From positions 1 through 11,792 of the forward strand of contig JAIRXZ010000205.1 of the NCBI GenBank assembly GCA_031267995.1: DNA of 11,792 bases. The letters run 5' to 3'. Below, piece after piece: positions 1 through 7,732 of this stretch. The notes below the pieces were generated by a model, which saw only the letters and a program-made list of their open reading frames with translations, did no database searches and was not told the origin of the DNA. The first letter of the stretch is position 1. Every line of letters starts with the position of its first letter. This DNA is from Odoribacteraceae bacterium (GTDB lineage Bacteria > Bacteroidota > Bacteroidia > Bacteroidales > Marinifilaceae). The translations under genes and the position numbers were made by a program.

Positions 1-2358
1 GGCGTGGTGGTCATCACGACACGCACCCCGGAGCCTGGACACCTGCGGTTGACATACAAAGGAAGTTTGAACATAGAGGCGCCGGATTTAAGGTCATATA
101 ACCTGATGAACGCACGAGAAAAGCTGGCTTACGAGAAGGCCGCCGGACTGTACGAGTTCGCGCGGGCAGACAATGAGCAGGGTTTGATCGAACTATACGA
201 CTCCCGTCTGAGAGAGGCGGAACGCGGAGTGAACACCTACTGGCTGAAGTACCCCGTGCGCACGGGAGTCGGCAACCGGCACAGTTTGCGCGTGGAAGGT
301 GGCGCTGAAGACATTTTGTACTCGGCAAATATTGGCTACGATAACGTGGAGGGAGCCATGAAAGGCTCGTCCCGGAACACGTTCAACGGGGATCTCCTTT
401 TGTCTTACAGGTCTGGAAACGTGACCTTCAAGAATGACTTGCTTATCTCGTTTAATAAATCCGCGAACTCTCCCTATGGCGATTTCAACGAATTTGCAAA
501 GGTGAACGCGTATTGGAAACCATATAATGATGAGGGAAATCTGCAAAAGTTTCTCGAAAGTAATTCATATTATCCGAATTTGCCATTGGCGGGCATGTAC
601 AGCACGATCGAAAATCCGTTGTGGAACGCGTTATTGCCCAACAGAGACGACTCTCGTTACACGCAGATACAAAACAATTTTGAAATCATGTGGGACGTGA
701 TTCCCCAGGAATTGACCCTCCGCGGTCGTTTCGGCTACACGAGAACGACAGAGCGGGCGGACGAATACATCCCGTCGGAGCATACCAAATTCAGTGATTA
801 CATCGGGGAGGACTTCGGGCGAAAAGGTCAATACACTTACGAAACAGGAGAGGGCGTCAGCTATGAAAGTTCATTTTCGCTGAATTTCAATAAAGTGTTG
901 AACAACGTACACCAGATTTACGCCGGGTTACAGTACAGTTTCTCCGAGGAGAAATCGGAGGAGTACAGTATCACCGCCGAAGGTATCTCGAACATTCACA
1001 TGGATTTCCTGGGCATGGCCACCTTGTACGAGAAGGGCGGACGCCCCTACGGGACAGAGGAGATATCTCGCCGTCTGGGAGGTACCGCAAACGTGAACTA
1101 CACGTATGACCGCCGCTATTTCCTTGACCTGTCGGGAAACGTGGAGGGTTCTTCCAAGTTTGGGAACAAAAACCGCACGGCTCCATTCGGTTCCGTTGGC
1201 GTTGGCTGGAACATACACCACGAGTCCTTCTTGTCCGCGAAACGGGAGATCAACGAAGCGCGCTTGCGTCTCTCTTACGGCAGTTCCGGGTCACAAAATT
1301 TCAATCCCTACCAGGCGATGAGTTCGTTCAGGGATTATGGGAATTTCAGCTACAATGGTTGGTACGGGATGTATCTGTTGGGTATGGGAAACGACGACCT
1401 GGGATGGCAAACGACGTACACCACGAACTTCGGCGTCGATCTTTCTCTGTTTGACAGGCGGGTTTCGCTGACGGCAGACGTCTATCGCAAGAAGACAAAG
1501 GAGATGCTCTCGGACATAACGCTCCCTTCCTCCGCGGGCTTCGACACCTTTAAGGCAAACGTCGGGGAACTCACTACCAATGGTGTCGAGTTAAATCTTC
1601 GCGGATACCTTATCCGGAACGAGGAGAATGGATGGAGATGGTCAGCCGGGGCGACGCTGGTGCACGATAAAAACAAAATCACCAAGATTTCAAATTCCCT
1701 TGAGTTTCTGAATCAAACCTTGTTGGAACAAGACCAGAGCAATCCGAGCTTCCTGTTCAAAGAAGGCCAGTCCATCAACACGATCTTCGCCGTCAAATCG
1801 CTGGGAATCGATCCGAGCAACGGGCAGGAGATCTTCCAAAAGCTGGATGGATCGCTGACGTATACCTGGGATCCAAAAGACAAAATTCCTTGTGGAGTCA
1901 AAGACCCGAAATTCTTCGGCAACCTGAACACCACGTTGGCTTACAAGAATCTTTCGCTCACGGCGGTTTTCAGCTATCGTTATGGTGGTTACTACTTCAA
2001 CGAGACTCTCGCCAACAGGGTAGAGAACATATATCCCTACAACAACGCGGACAAGCGGGCTTACTATGACCGCTGGAAAACGCCGGGAGAATCCGCACTA
2101 TATAAAGGTGTGCGCGATTTTTCGCAAACGAAAGCTTCCTCGCGTTTCGTGATGAAGGAGAACACCCTGCACTGCAGCAGCATCTCCATGCAATACGAGC
2201 TACAATCCGATTGGCTGGAAAACAACATGTCCATCTCCTACCTGAGCGTGAGCGGATACCTGGAGGACGTCTTCAGGATCTCGACGCTGAAACAGGAGCG
2301 TGGGTTGGTTTACCCGTATTCGAGGAAATTCTCCATGTCATTAACGGCACGTTTCTGA
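1..2358 (+). CDS. SusC/RagA-family TonB-dependent outer-membrane transporter, 5' truncated by window edge
   Basis: This is the C-terminal 785 residues of a SusC-type transporter. The reading frame is open from base 1 (GVVVITTRTP), which matches the end of the plug domain, where the family carries a G-V-(I/V)-I-I-T-T strand. The signal peptide, any carboxypeptidase-like or STN domain, the TonB box and most of the plug therefore lie upstream. A GTG at position 4 is only an in-frame valine codon and not a start. The rest is an aromatic-rich, alternating beta-barrel sequence. A late segment reads FGNLNTTLAYKNLSL and is followed by YRYGG, the usual SusC pattern near the end of the barrel. The protein ends in Phe, as expected for a BAM-inserted barrel. 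It would import a ligand captured by the SusD protein encoded 32 bp downstream, using TonB energy. The substrate cannot be read from the sequence. Confidence 0.95.
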   Translation, partial: GVVVITTRTPEPGHLRLTYKGSLNIEAPDLRSYNLMNAREKLAYEKAAGLYEFARADNEQGLIELYDSRLREAERGVNTYWLKYPVRTGVGNRHSLRVEGGAEDILYSANIGYDNVEGAMKGSSRNTFNGDLLLSYRSGNVTFKNDLLISFNKSANSPYGDFNEFAKVNAYWKPYNDEGNLQKFLESNSYYPNLPLAGMYSTIENPLWNALLPNRDDSRYTQIQNNFEIMWDVIPQELTLRGRFGYTRTTERADEYIPSEHTKFSDYIGEDFGRKGQYTYETGEGVSYESSFSLNFNKVLNNVHQIYAGLQYSFSEEKSEEYSITAEGISNIHMDFLGMATLYEKGGRPYGTEEISRRLGGTANVNYTYDRRYFLDLSGNVEGSSKFGNKNRTAPFGSVGVGWNIHHESFLSAKREINEARLRLSYGSSGSQNFNPYQAMSSFRDYGNFSYNGWYGMYLLGMGNDDLGWQTTYTTNFGVDLSLFDRRVSLTADVYRKKTKEMLSDITLPSSAGFDTFKANVGELTTNGVELNLRGYLIRNEENGWRWSAGATLVHDKNKITKISNSLEFLNQTLLEQDQSNPSFLFKEGQSINTIFAVKSLGIDPSNGQEIFQKLDGSLTYTWDPKDKIPCGVKDPKFFGNLNTTLAYKNLSLTAVFSYRYGGYYFNETLANRVENIYPYNNADKRAYYDRWKTPGESALYKGVRDFSQTKASSRFVMKENTLHCSSISMQYELQSDWLENNMSISYLSVSGYLEDVFRISTLKQERGLVYPYSRKFSMSLTARF

Positions 2359-2390
2359 CGGATAAATGAAAACAATTAAAATAACATGTT

Positions 2391-3884
2391 ATGAGAAGAT
2401 ATAAGTTACTGTTGTGCGTGTTATCGTTCTCCCTGTTCGGCTGTAGCGACTGGCTGGATGTCTCGCCCCGCCAGGAGATGAAGCAGGAGGAACTGTACAA
2501 AACAGAGGAGGGTTTCAAGAACTCCCTCATAGGCGTCTACATCCAGGTGGCGGGAGAGAGACTGTACGGGAGGGATGTCAGTTTTTACTTCACGGACTAC
2601 CTTGCCCAATTGTGGGTGCCCGCCGCGAGCACTGTCAATGCCAGCCTTATCGCCGATTATAAGATTCCCAACTGGATGTTCGCGGACAAAGACGTGGAAC
2701 CGGTGATCGAGCGGATATGGAAATCCTACTACACGGCCATTGTCCAGCTGAACGACATCCTGGGCAGTATCGACGCCGCCCAGTCCATCTTTTCCAACCA
2801 CAACTACGAATTGATCAAGGGTGAAGCGTTGGGATTGCGGGCATTCTTACACCTGGACTTGCTGCGGCTATTCGGCCCGATTCCAGGAGATGACGCCGCG
2901 GGTAAACCGGCAATCCCCTACGCGGAGGAGAAAACAAAAGACCCGAACCAATTGTTGACGCTGCCTTACGAGAGCGTGATCGCCAAAATCATCCGAGACC
3001 TAAACGCCGCGGAGACACTGCTGGCGTCCGTGGATCCCCTGATCACGTCGGACAACCAGCACTTGAATGCCCCGGAGAGGGTGTGGACAAACTGGACACC
3101 CCCGGCCGATTTGTGGCAGACCTCCCGCCAGCAACGCTTTAATTATTACGCCGTACTGGGTGCCAAAGCCCGCTATTATCACTGGATCGGGGACAAAACA
3201 AACGCCGTTGCCTATGCAAAACAAGTGATCGACGCGGGAAAATTCAGGCTGGCCGCGGGAACCGATTACACGTCAACCACGGCCGAATACGGTAAAAACC
3301 TCGTGATGCTGAGCGAGCACCTGTTCGGCGTGCACAACTCGAATCACCAAAACGTGATTCAAGCGTACTTCAAGACGGGTAAACCCAGGCTGACGGCTAC
3401 CGTCGCGAACATCAACAATTATGTCTACGAGAACAACACCAGCGAGCAGAGAAACATCCCGAACAGGTATTGGATCGCGCGCACTTACGAAGGGAGCACC
3501 GCGTATAACTTCATGAAATACGGGGGAAACACGGACTTCTCCGAAATCAACAAAATCCCCGTCCTGCGCCTGAGCGAGATGTACTTCATCGTGGTAGAAG
3601 ACTCCCCGCTGGGAGATTTTTCCACCTACTACGACGAGTACGTTGACGCGCGGGTACTGCCGGTCGCTTACAAGAGCGAGTTGACAACCGAAGCGCTCGT
3701 GTTGACTCGCCTGGCAAAAGAGTACCGGAAGGAGTTTTACGGCGAAGGACAAACGTTCTTCTTCTACAAAAAACACCGTTACACCACCATCCCGCGGGCA
3801 ACGGCTTCCGGGAGTTTCACGATCCCGGCCGCCTACCAGAATTTTGAAATCCCGCGTCCCAAGAGCCAGACGGTATTCGAGTAA
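2391..3884 (+). CDS. RagB/SusD-family nutrient-binding outer-membrane lipoprotein
   Basis: This is a 497-residue SusD-like surface lipoprotein that would cap the SusC barrel encoded just upstream. Residues 1-17 form a lipoprotein signal ending LFG before Cys18, followed by SDWLDVSP, a very typical SusD start. The helical TPR-like core shows EALGLRAFLHLDLLRLFG at about 145-162, a hallmark of the family. The C-terminal RagB/SusD region has VLRLSEMYFI (391-400) and EYRKEFYGEGQ (from 444). The length is normal. The ATG lies 32 bp after the susC-like stop, in an A-rich stretch typical of Bacteroidota translation starts, so the gene is cotranscribed with it. The segment after the LRLSEMY motif (about 400-430) appears shorter than in many SusD proteins, which may only reflect the subfamily. 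The identity as SusD is secure and the ligand is unknown. Confidence 0.96.
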   Translation: MRRYKLLLCVLSFSLFGCSDWLDVSPRQEMKQEELYKTEEGFKNSLIGVYIQVAGERLYGRDVSFYFTDYLAQLWVPAASTVNASLIADYKIPNWMFADKDVEPVIERIWKSYYTAIVQLNDILGSIDAAQSIFSNHNYELIKGEALGLRAFLHLDLLRLFGPIPGDDAAGKPAIPYAEEKTKDPNQLLTLPYESVIAKIIRDLNAAETLLASVDPLITSDNQHLNAPERVWTNWTPPADLWQTSRQQRFNYYAVLGAKARYYHWIGDKTNAVAYAKQVIDAGKFRLAAGTDYTSTTAEYGKNLVMLSEHLFGVHNSNHQNVIQAYFKTGKPRLTATVANINNYVYENNTSEQRNIPNRYWIARTYEGSTAYNFMKYGGNTDFSEINKIPVLRLSEMYFIVVEDSPLGDFSTYYDEYVDARVLPVAYKSELTTEALVLTRLAKEYRKEFYGEGQTFFFYKKHRYTTIPRATASGSFTIPAAYQNFEIPRPKSQTVFE

Positions 3885-3916
3885 ACGATGGATAAACCAT
3901 GTAATAATTTAAAACT

Positions 3917-4648
3917 ATGAAAAAGAGATTCGCCTATATTTTTATGCTTGTCGCGTTACTGTCCGCCTGCCAGGAATTGGAGGTTGACAAGTACGAGAAC
4001 GACCCGCGCCTCTACTTCTACCGCGCCCCGTTCGCCCCGGAGCAGCGCGACAGCATCTCCCACTCCTTCTTTCTCCAGGAGGCGGCCATCGTGCGGGACA
4101 CGGTTTTAGTTGAAGTCCGCACCATGGGCTTCCCCTCGTCGGAACCGAGAGCGTTCAAGATCAAACAAATCAACGCCGACGCGCCCAACGCCGCGCAAGC
4201 CGGCGTGCACTACATCTCGTTTGACACCGAGGAAATACAAGGACTCATGCAGGTGCTTCCGGGGCAGGTCAGCACGTTCGTGCCGGTCGTGTTATTACGC
4301 GATCCCTCGCTGAAACAAACAGAGATGCGCCTGGAAATCACGATCGCTGAAAACGAATATTTTAAACCGGGAATACAAGACAACGCCAAGTTCACGGTAA
4401 CGGTCTCCGACTTCGCGGTAATGCCGGCCTCGTGGGCAAGGTGGCAAATATCCTTTGGTGCATGGGGGGCGCAAAAAATGTTCTTTGTAAGCAACTACCT
4501 GGGCGTCGATCTCGCCGCCCCCGTGTCGGACGACTACGACCTGTACCTCTACTACCAGGGAATGGCAAAAGATGCCCTGAGTCGCTATAACAGCGAACAC
4601 CCCGGCAACCCGCTGGAGGAAGCAGATGGCACCCCGGTTACCTTTTAA
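3917..4648 (+). CDS. DUF4843-type lipoprotein of a Sus-like operon
   Basis: This is a 243-residue predicted lipoprotein. It has a Lys/Arg-rich start, a hydrophobic stretch, and LLSAC with the lipidated cysteine at position 18. After the linker come RLYFYRAPF (31-39), MGFPSSEPRAFKIKQ (70-84) and AGVHYISF (95-102). The tail has ISFGAWGAQKMFFV (178-191) and ends with YNSEHPGNPLEEADGTPVTF. I recognise this layout as the DUF4843 family, which sits between SusD and a PKD-like lipoprotein in many Bacteroidota operons. The N-terminal half looks like a beta-sandwich. It begins 32 bp after the susD-like stop and ends 15 bp before the next gene. Its biochemical role is not established. I infer an accessory surface subunit of the SusCD complex. 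It appears complete, with no sign of damage. Confidence 0.9.
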   Translation: MKKRFAYIFMLVALLSACQELEVDKYENDPRLYFYRAPFAPEQRDSISHSFFLQEAAIVRDTVLVEVRTMGFPSSEPRAFKIKQINADAPNAAQAGVHYISFDTEEIQGLMQVLPGQVSTFVPVVLLRDPSLKQTEMRLEITIAENEYFKPGIQDNAKFTVTVSDFAVMPASWARWQISFGAWGAQKMFFVSNYLGVDLAAPVSDDYDLYLYYQGMAKDALSRYNSEHPGNPLEEADGTPVTF

Positions 4649-4663
4649 TTTAAAATACACAAC

Positions 4664-6160
4664 ATGAAAAACAAAAACAAAAACATATTACGCCTCATCG
4701 CCCTCGCCTGCATCTCATGCATGTACGCGTGTGTCAATGACAAGGGAAACTATGACTATATCCCCAAGGAAGGTTTGTTCCCCGTGGAGATAACGGGGCT
4801 GAAAGACTCCTCTTTTCTGCTGCGAACAACCGTCGAGCTGCACCCGACAATCAAGGGACTGGACGAAGACTTGAGCAAATACGACTTCCTGTGGTACACC
4901 TACCCGGAGGGAGTCAGCGGCTACGCCCCTCAACGCGACACGATAGGCCACTCCCCCGACCTCTCTTTTGTCATCACCTACCCGCCGGGAGAAACGCGGG
5001 TATTGATATTTGAAATCAAGGAAAAACGCACCGGGGTAATGGCCAATCAAAAGGTACGAATCACCACCTCCTCCATTTTCTCGCGAGGATGGTTCGTCGT
5101 GAACGACCTGAGCGACCAGACGGATGTCGATTTCATCACCCCCTCCGGGGAGGTAAGCGAGGACGTAATCTCCCAGGCCAACGGGCAGAAATTGGAGGGA
5201 AAGGGAGTGAAAATCTTGCTACATTCATCTTACTATCACGACAAGCTCATGCCGGACGGGAAACTCACGCGGTTGTCAAACCAAGTCGTTTTTCACGTCT
5301 TGAGCGATCGAGACATGAAGACAGTGAACGCTTCATCCATGGAGGTTTACAAGAATTGGGAAGACGAATTTTTCACTCCCCCAGCGGTCAGGAAACCGCA
5401 AGATGTCTTCGCGGGTGCTTTTGGTGGCGCCTTCTTGATCAACGACGGGAAATTACATGCCATCATGGGAATGATGAGCGGCCCCGGGAAATTCGGCTAC
5501 GCCAAATTGGGAGACCCCGACCTGTACCCGTGTATCGTTATCGATGACTATGCCTGGGATGCCGTTGTATTCGGCCGCACCACCAGCAGTTTCCTATCGG
5601 GAGGCAGCGGAGCCGAGCTGGCCAACGTGGTGTCGGGATCGGGGATACAGGCCGTGAACATGGATTACGACATGCTCTGGATGCAGCTCAGGAGTTCCTC
5701 CTATCTTGCCCTGGCCTGGGCAATCATGCAATCCAAGTCCTTGCCCACTGAATACTACTTGGTGGACATTGACGCGTACGGAACCTACAACCCCATCGTG
5801 GAATTCCACTTGCTGAACCCGGCAGCGCGTGTCTTGGCCGCGGATGTCTACGGCATTCACCAGGAGCACACCGCGGCGTTCTACTTCGCGAAGGGCAACC
5901 TGCTCTCCTACTTCCAAAAAGGGGACAGCTTGGGGGATGACGAGGTGGACTTGTACACCTTTCCCGCCGGGGAGACGATCTCCTACGTGGGCAAAAACTC
6001 CACCACTACAAACCTGGAAGTGTTGACAAACAGCGGAAACACGTGGAAGTTGTACATCTTCTCCCTTGCCGGTAACGGGCAGTACGCTTACCTTGCCGAC
6101 AACACCCCGCTTGCCGTCTACTCCGGCAACGGCAACGCTCGTTTCGTGCTCTACCGGTAG
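4664..6160 (+). CDS. PKD-like family lipoprotein, last gene of the Sus-like operon
   Basis: This is a 498-residue predicted lipoprotein. The leader is rich in Lys and Asn and ends MYAC, with Cys23 as the likely lipidation site. The sequence CVNDKGNYDY then follows, a strong signature of the PKD-like lipoproteins that follow DUF4843 genes. Residues of about 35-125 resemble a PKD/Ig-like beta-sandwich (YDFLWYTYPEG from 73, then LSFVITYPPGET). From about residue 140 the sequence (RGWFVVNDLSDQTDVDF and later repeated aromatic and Gly-rich strands) suggests a beta-propeller-like C-terminal part. That last point is inference from strand pattern only. The start is 15 bp after the previous stop, and a terminator hairpin begins 26 bp after its own stop, so it closes the operon. 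Many similar operons continue with a peptidase or thioredoxin-like gene; this one does not. Its function is unknown, possibly surface binding or stabilisation of the SusCD complex. Confidence 0.9.
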   Translation: MKNKNKNILRLIALACISCMYACVNDKGNYDYIPKEGLFPVEITGLKDSSFLLRTTVELHPTIKGLDEDLSKYDFLWYTYPEGVSGYAPQRDTIGHSPDLSFVITYPPGETRVLIFEIKEKRTGVMANQKVRITTSSIFSRGWFVVNDLSDQTDVDFITPSGEVSEDVISQANGQKLEGKGVKILLHSSYYHDKLMPDGKLTRLSNQVVFHVLSDRDMKTVNASSMEVYKNWEDEFFTPPAVRKPQDVFAGAFGGAFLINDGKLHAIMGMMSGPGKFGYAKLGDPDLYPCIVIDDYAWDAVVFGRTTSSFLSGGSGAELANVVSGSGIQAVNMDYDMLWMQLRSSSYLALAWAIMQSKSLPTEYYLVDIDAYGTYNPIVEFHLLNPAARVLAADVYGIHQEHTAAFYFAKGNLLSYFQKGDSLGDDEVDLYTFPAGETISYVGKNSTTTNLEVLTNSGNTWKLYIFSLAGNGQYAYLADNTPLAVYSGNGNARFVLYR

Positions 6161-6186
6161 CGGGTAGCGAGCGCGACCCGAACGTG

Positions 6187-6225
6187 AAGGGTGCCCGGCT
6201 TCAACCGGGCGCCCTTTCCTTGTTT
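6187..6225 (+). terminator. intrinsic terminator of the Sus-like operon
   Basis: A 12-bp stem pairs 6187-6198 (AAGGGTGCCCGG) with 6205-6216 (CCGGGCGCCCTT). It contains one G-T pair and a 6-base loop (CTTCAA), and is followed by the T-rich tail TTCCTTGTTT. It starts 26 bp after the stop of the PKD-like gene, which fits factor-independent termination of the four-gene operon. Confidence 0.88.
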
Positions 6226-6298
6226 ACCGGGGACAAACGGGAGCAAAAGCGATGAAAAAACATCCAACGGGGAGCGGAAACGGGTCAAAAACGCTTCT

Positions 6299-6501
6299 AC
6301 TTCTCGCGAGATGAAAAAAATCTCTCGAGAGATGAAAACGATCTCTCGAGAGATGAAAATTATCTCTCGAGAGATGAAAACGATCTCTCGAGAGATGAAA
6401 ACCATCTCTCGAGAGATGAAAATTATCTCTCGAGAGATGAAAACCATCTCTCGAGAGATAGAAACCATCTCTCGCGAGATAGAAACCACCCCGCGGGAAA
6501 T
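6299..6501. repeat. tandem array of ten 21-bp units, each centred on a palindrome
   Basis: Units start every 21 bases at 6299, 6320, 6341, 6362, 6383, 6404, 6425, 6446, 6467 and 6488. Units 2-8 carry the perfect 14-bp palindrome ATCTCTCGAGAGAT. They are separated by 7-bp A-rich spacers: GAAAACG, GAAAATT, GAAAACG, GAAAACC, GAAAATT, GAAAACC, then AGAAACC. Units 1 and 9 share the same A-to-C change, giving the shifted 10-bp palindrome TCTCGCGAGA. Unit 10 is degenerate, with CCGCGG at its centre. A period of 21 is close to two turns of B-DNA, so the palindromes and the A-tracts lie on the same helix face. The array sits between two convergent operon ends. It could be a protein-binding array, a curved-DNA element, or a structured RNA at transcript ends; the sequence does not decide. 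Both strands read as repeated ISRE(M/I) peptides, which I regard as a by-product. Confidence 0.95.
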
Positions 6502-6539
6502 CGACCGCTAAACGCGTGATGAACCCCGTCCCGGGCGGG

Positions 6540-6565
6540 AAAAAACCGGCCGCGCCCCCCGCGCG
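6540..6565 (-). terminator. possible terminator of the minus-strand operon
   Basis: Read on the minus strand, CGCGC, a GGGGG loop and GCGCG (6565 down to 6551) form a short 5-bp GC-only stem a few bases after the PP2C stop codon. GCCGG and then six T (6545-6540) follow. The stem is short and the T run begins five bases after it, so this is weaker than the terminator facing it at 6187-6225. Confidence 0.4.
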
Positions 6566-6568
6566 ACA

Positions 6569-7732
6569 TCAATAAAACACCGCGTCGTGAAACAGGATCG
6601 AGATCATGGCCAGATCATCCGCCTCGTTTGCCTCCCCGGAATAACACTTCAAATCGGCGAGCACCGCCTGCACGGCCTCCTCCGGGGCATCGTTCTCCAG
6701 CCCTTGCACCAGGTCGAGGAGACGCTCCTTGCCGTAAAACCGCCCGCGCGCGTCCTGCGCCTCGGTGACGCCGTCGGTATAGACGAGGATCAAATCGCCC
6801 TTCTCCAGCTGCAGGTGATCCTCCATGTAAGCGTTATCCGTCACGCCAATCGGCATATCCAGAGGCTCCTTGAGGAAAATCGTCTTTCGTCTCTCCCCCC
6901 GCCTGATAATCGGGAAGGGGTGCCCGGCGTTGGTATAATTCAGGATCCCCGAATCGAGGTCGAGGATCCCGATAAACATCGTGATAAACATCTCCTCGCC
7001 GGCATTGCGGCACATATAAGCGTTCAGCGTGTTGCAAATCTCGGCGGTAGAATGTTTGGTCGACGCCACGTAATTAAAAAGCGTCGAGATCGACGCCATG
7101 TACAGCGCCGCCGGGATGCCGTTGCCCTGCACGTCGCCGACCAGCAGGTAAAGATTATTCTTCTTCACGAAATAACTATACATGTCGCCCCCCACGGCCT
7201 TGGACTGCGACAGGGACGCGTGCAGCGAAAATCGCCTGTCATGCAACATATTTTGCACGGGCAGGAATCGCTCCTGTATCCGTTGCGCCACGCGGATCTC
7301 GCTCTCGATCTTCTCCTTCGCGATCGTCGCGCTCCTCAGGTTCTCCATCGAGTCGACGATCTTCTGCTGCATGTACGTGAACGAATCGCGCAGCTCGTGC
7401 AACTCGTCGTCATCGTCATTCACCAGTCGTTTCGCGTGAAAAGGATCATCCGCGATAGCCCGCGTGATCGCCGAAAGCTGCTGGAGCGGCACGAACACGC
7501 GCCGGATGACGCCGCCAATCGCCCAGAAAAGCATCGCCAAACTGCAGGCACACGCGACCAGGAGAATATCCTCGATCGTCGCCGTCAGCCGCAGCACCTC
7601 CTCCGGCTGGGGCGGGGCGACGCGACGGTACGCGTGGATAATCACGAACAACAGCAGCAAAACAAACGAGCAAGCCAGCAGGACGCCCAGCGTCAACCGC
7701 GTGGCATTAAAAGAATTTTTATCACGTTTCAT
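6569..7732 (-). CDS. membrane-bound HAMP-PP2C (SpoIIE/RsbU-type) serine/threonine phosphatase
   Basis: This 387-residue protein has two membrane helices (about 14-34 and 54-76) flanking an external loop of only some 20 residues. A HAMP-like segment (about 77-130), a helical linker with AQRIQERFLP (149-158), and a PP2C/SpoIIE catalytic domain (about 170-383) follow. The metal-binding acidic motifs of the family are all visible: GGDMY (Asp183), GDVQGNG (Asp200), YTDGVTEA (Asp320) and DDLAM (372-373). YTNAGHP is at 266-272. It should therefore be an active metal-dependent phosphatase acting in the cytoplasm, with signals passing through the HAMP segment. Related proteins dephosphorylate STAS-type anti-sigma antagonists, but no such partner is encoded here. 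The ATG overlaps the end of the metallophosphoesterase gene by 11 bp, and it is the last gene of the operon. The family call is firm; the target is unknown. Confidence 0.95.
   Translation of the reverse strand: MKRDKNSFNATRLTLGVLLACSFVLLLLFVIIHAYRRVAPPQPEEVLRLTATIEDILLVACACSLAMLFWAIGGVIRRVFVPLQQLSAITRAIADDPFHAKRLVNDDDDELHELRDSFTYMQQKIVDSMENLRSATIAKEKIESEIRVAQRIQERFLPVQNMLHDRRFSLHASLSQSKAVGGDMYSYFVKKNNLYLLVGDVQGNGIPAALYMASISTLFNYVASTKHSTAEICNTLNAYMCRNAGEEMFITMFIGILDLDSGILNYTNAGHPFPIIRRGERRKTIFLKEPLDMPIGVTDNAYMEDHLQLEKGDLILVYTDGVTEAQDARGRFYGKERLLDLVQGLENDAPEEAVQAVLADLKCYSGEANEADDLAMISILFHDAVFY

Larger units (their letters stand above)
6161..6568. other. 408-bp intergenic region between convergent operons
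   Basis: This gap separates the ends of two operons that face each other. From left to right it holds a strong plus-strand terminator (6187-6225), about 75 bases with no clear signal (6226-6298), the 21-bp palindromic array (6299-6501), and a weaker hairpin with a T run serving the minus-strand operon (6540-6565). I see no tRNA, no insertion-sequence ends and no convincing gene here. Open frames cross the array on both strands, but they are explained by the 21-bp period, which is divisible by three and free of stops. Confidence 0.8.

Noticed and set aside
6302..6311. TCTCGCGAGA as a known eukaryotic promoter element
   Set aside because: The match to the vertebrate CGCG element is coincidental. 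Here it is an edge variant of the bacterial array, differing from the core unit by one base.
6252..6314. 20-codon peptide starting MKKHPTGSG before the array
   Set aside because: It has a clean ATG and A-rich codons, but no promoter, no ribosome-binding context beyond chance, and no recognisable product. It lies after the operon terminator.
6299..6501. CRISPR array
   Set aside because: The spacers are only 7 bp and are themselves repeated, the repeat is a 14-bp palindrome, and no cas genes are present.
6299..6501. Plasmid iterons or replication origin
   Set aside because: A 21-bp repeat length would fit iterons, but there is no Rep-type gene, no DnaA box cluster and no AT-rich unwinding region. 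The flanks are ordinary operon ends.
6191..6511. 106-codon protein of ISREMK repeats (and the 112-codon antisense version)
   Set aside because: The plus frame starts at a GTG inside the terminator stem, and the minus frame runs into the 3' end of the PKD-like gene. Open frames on both strands follow from a 21-bp period without stops.
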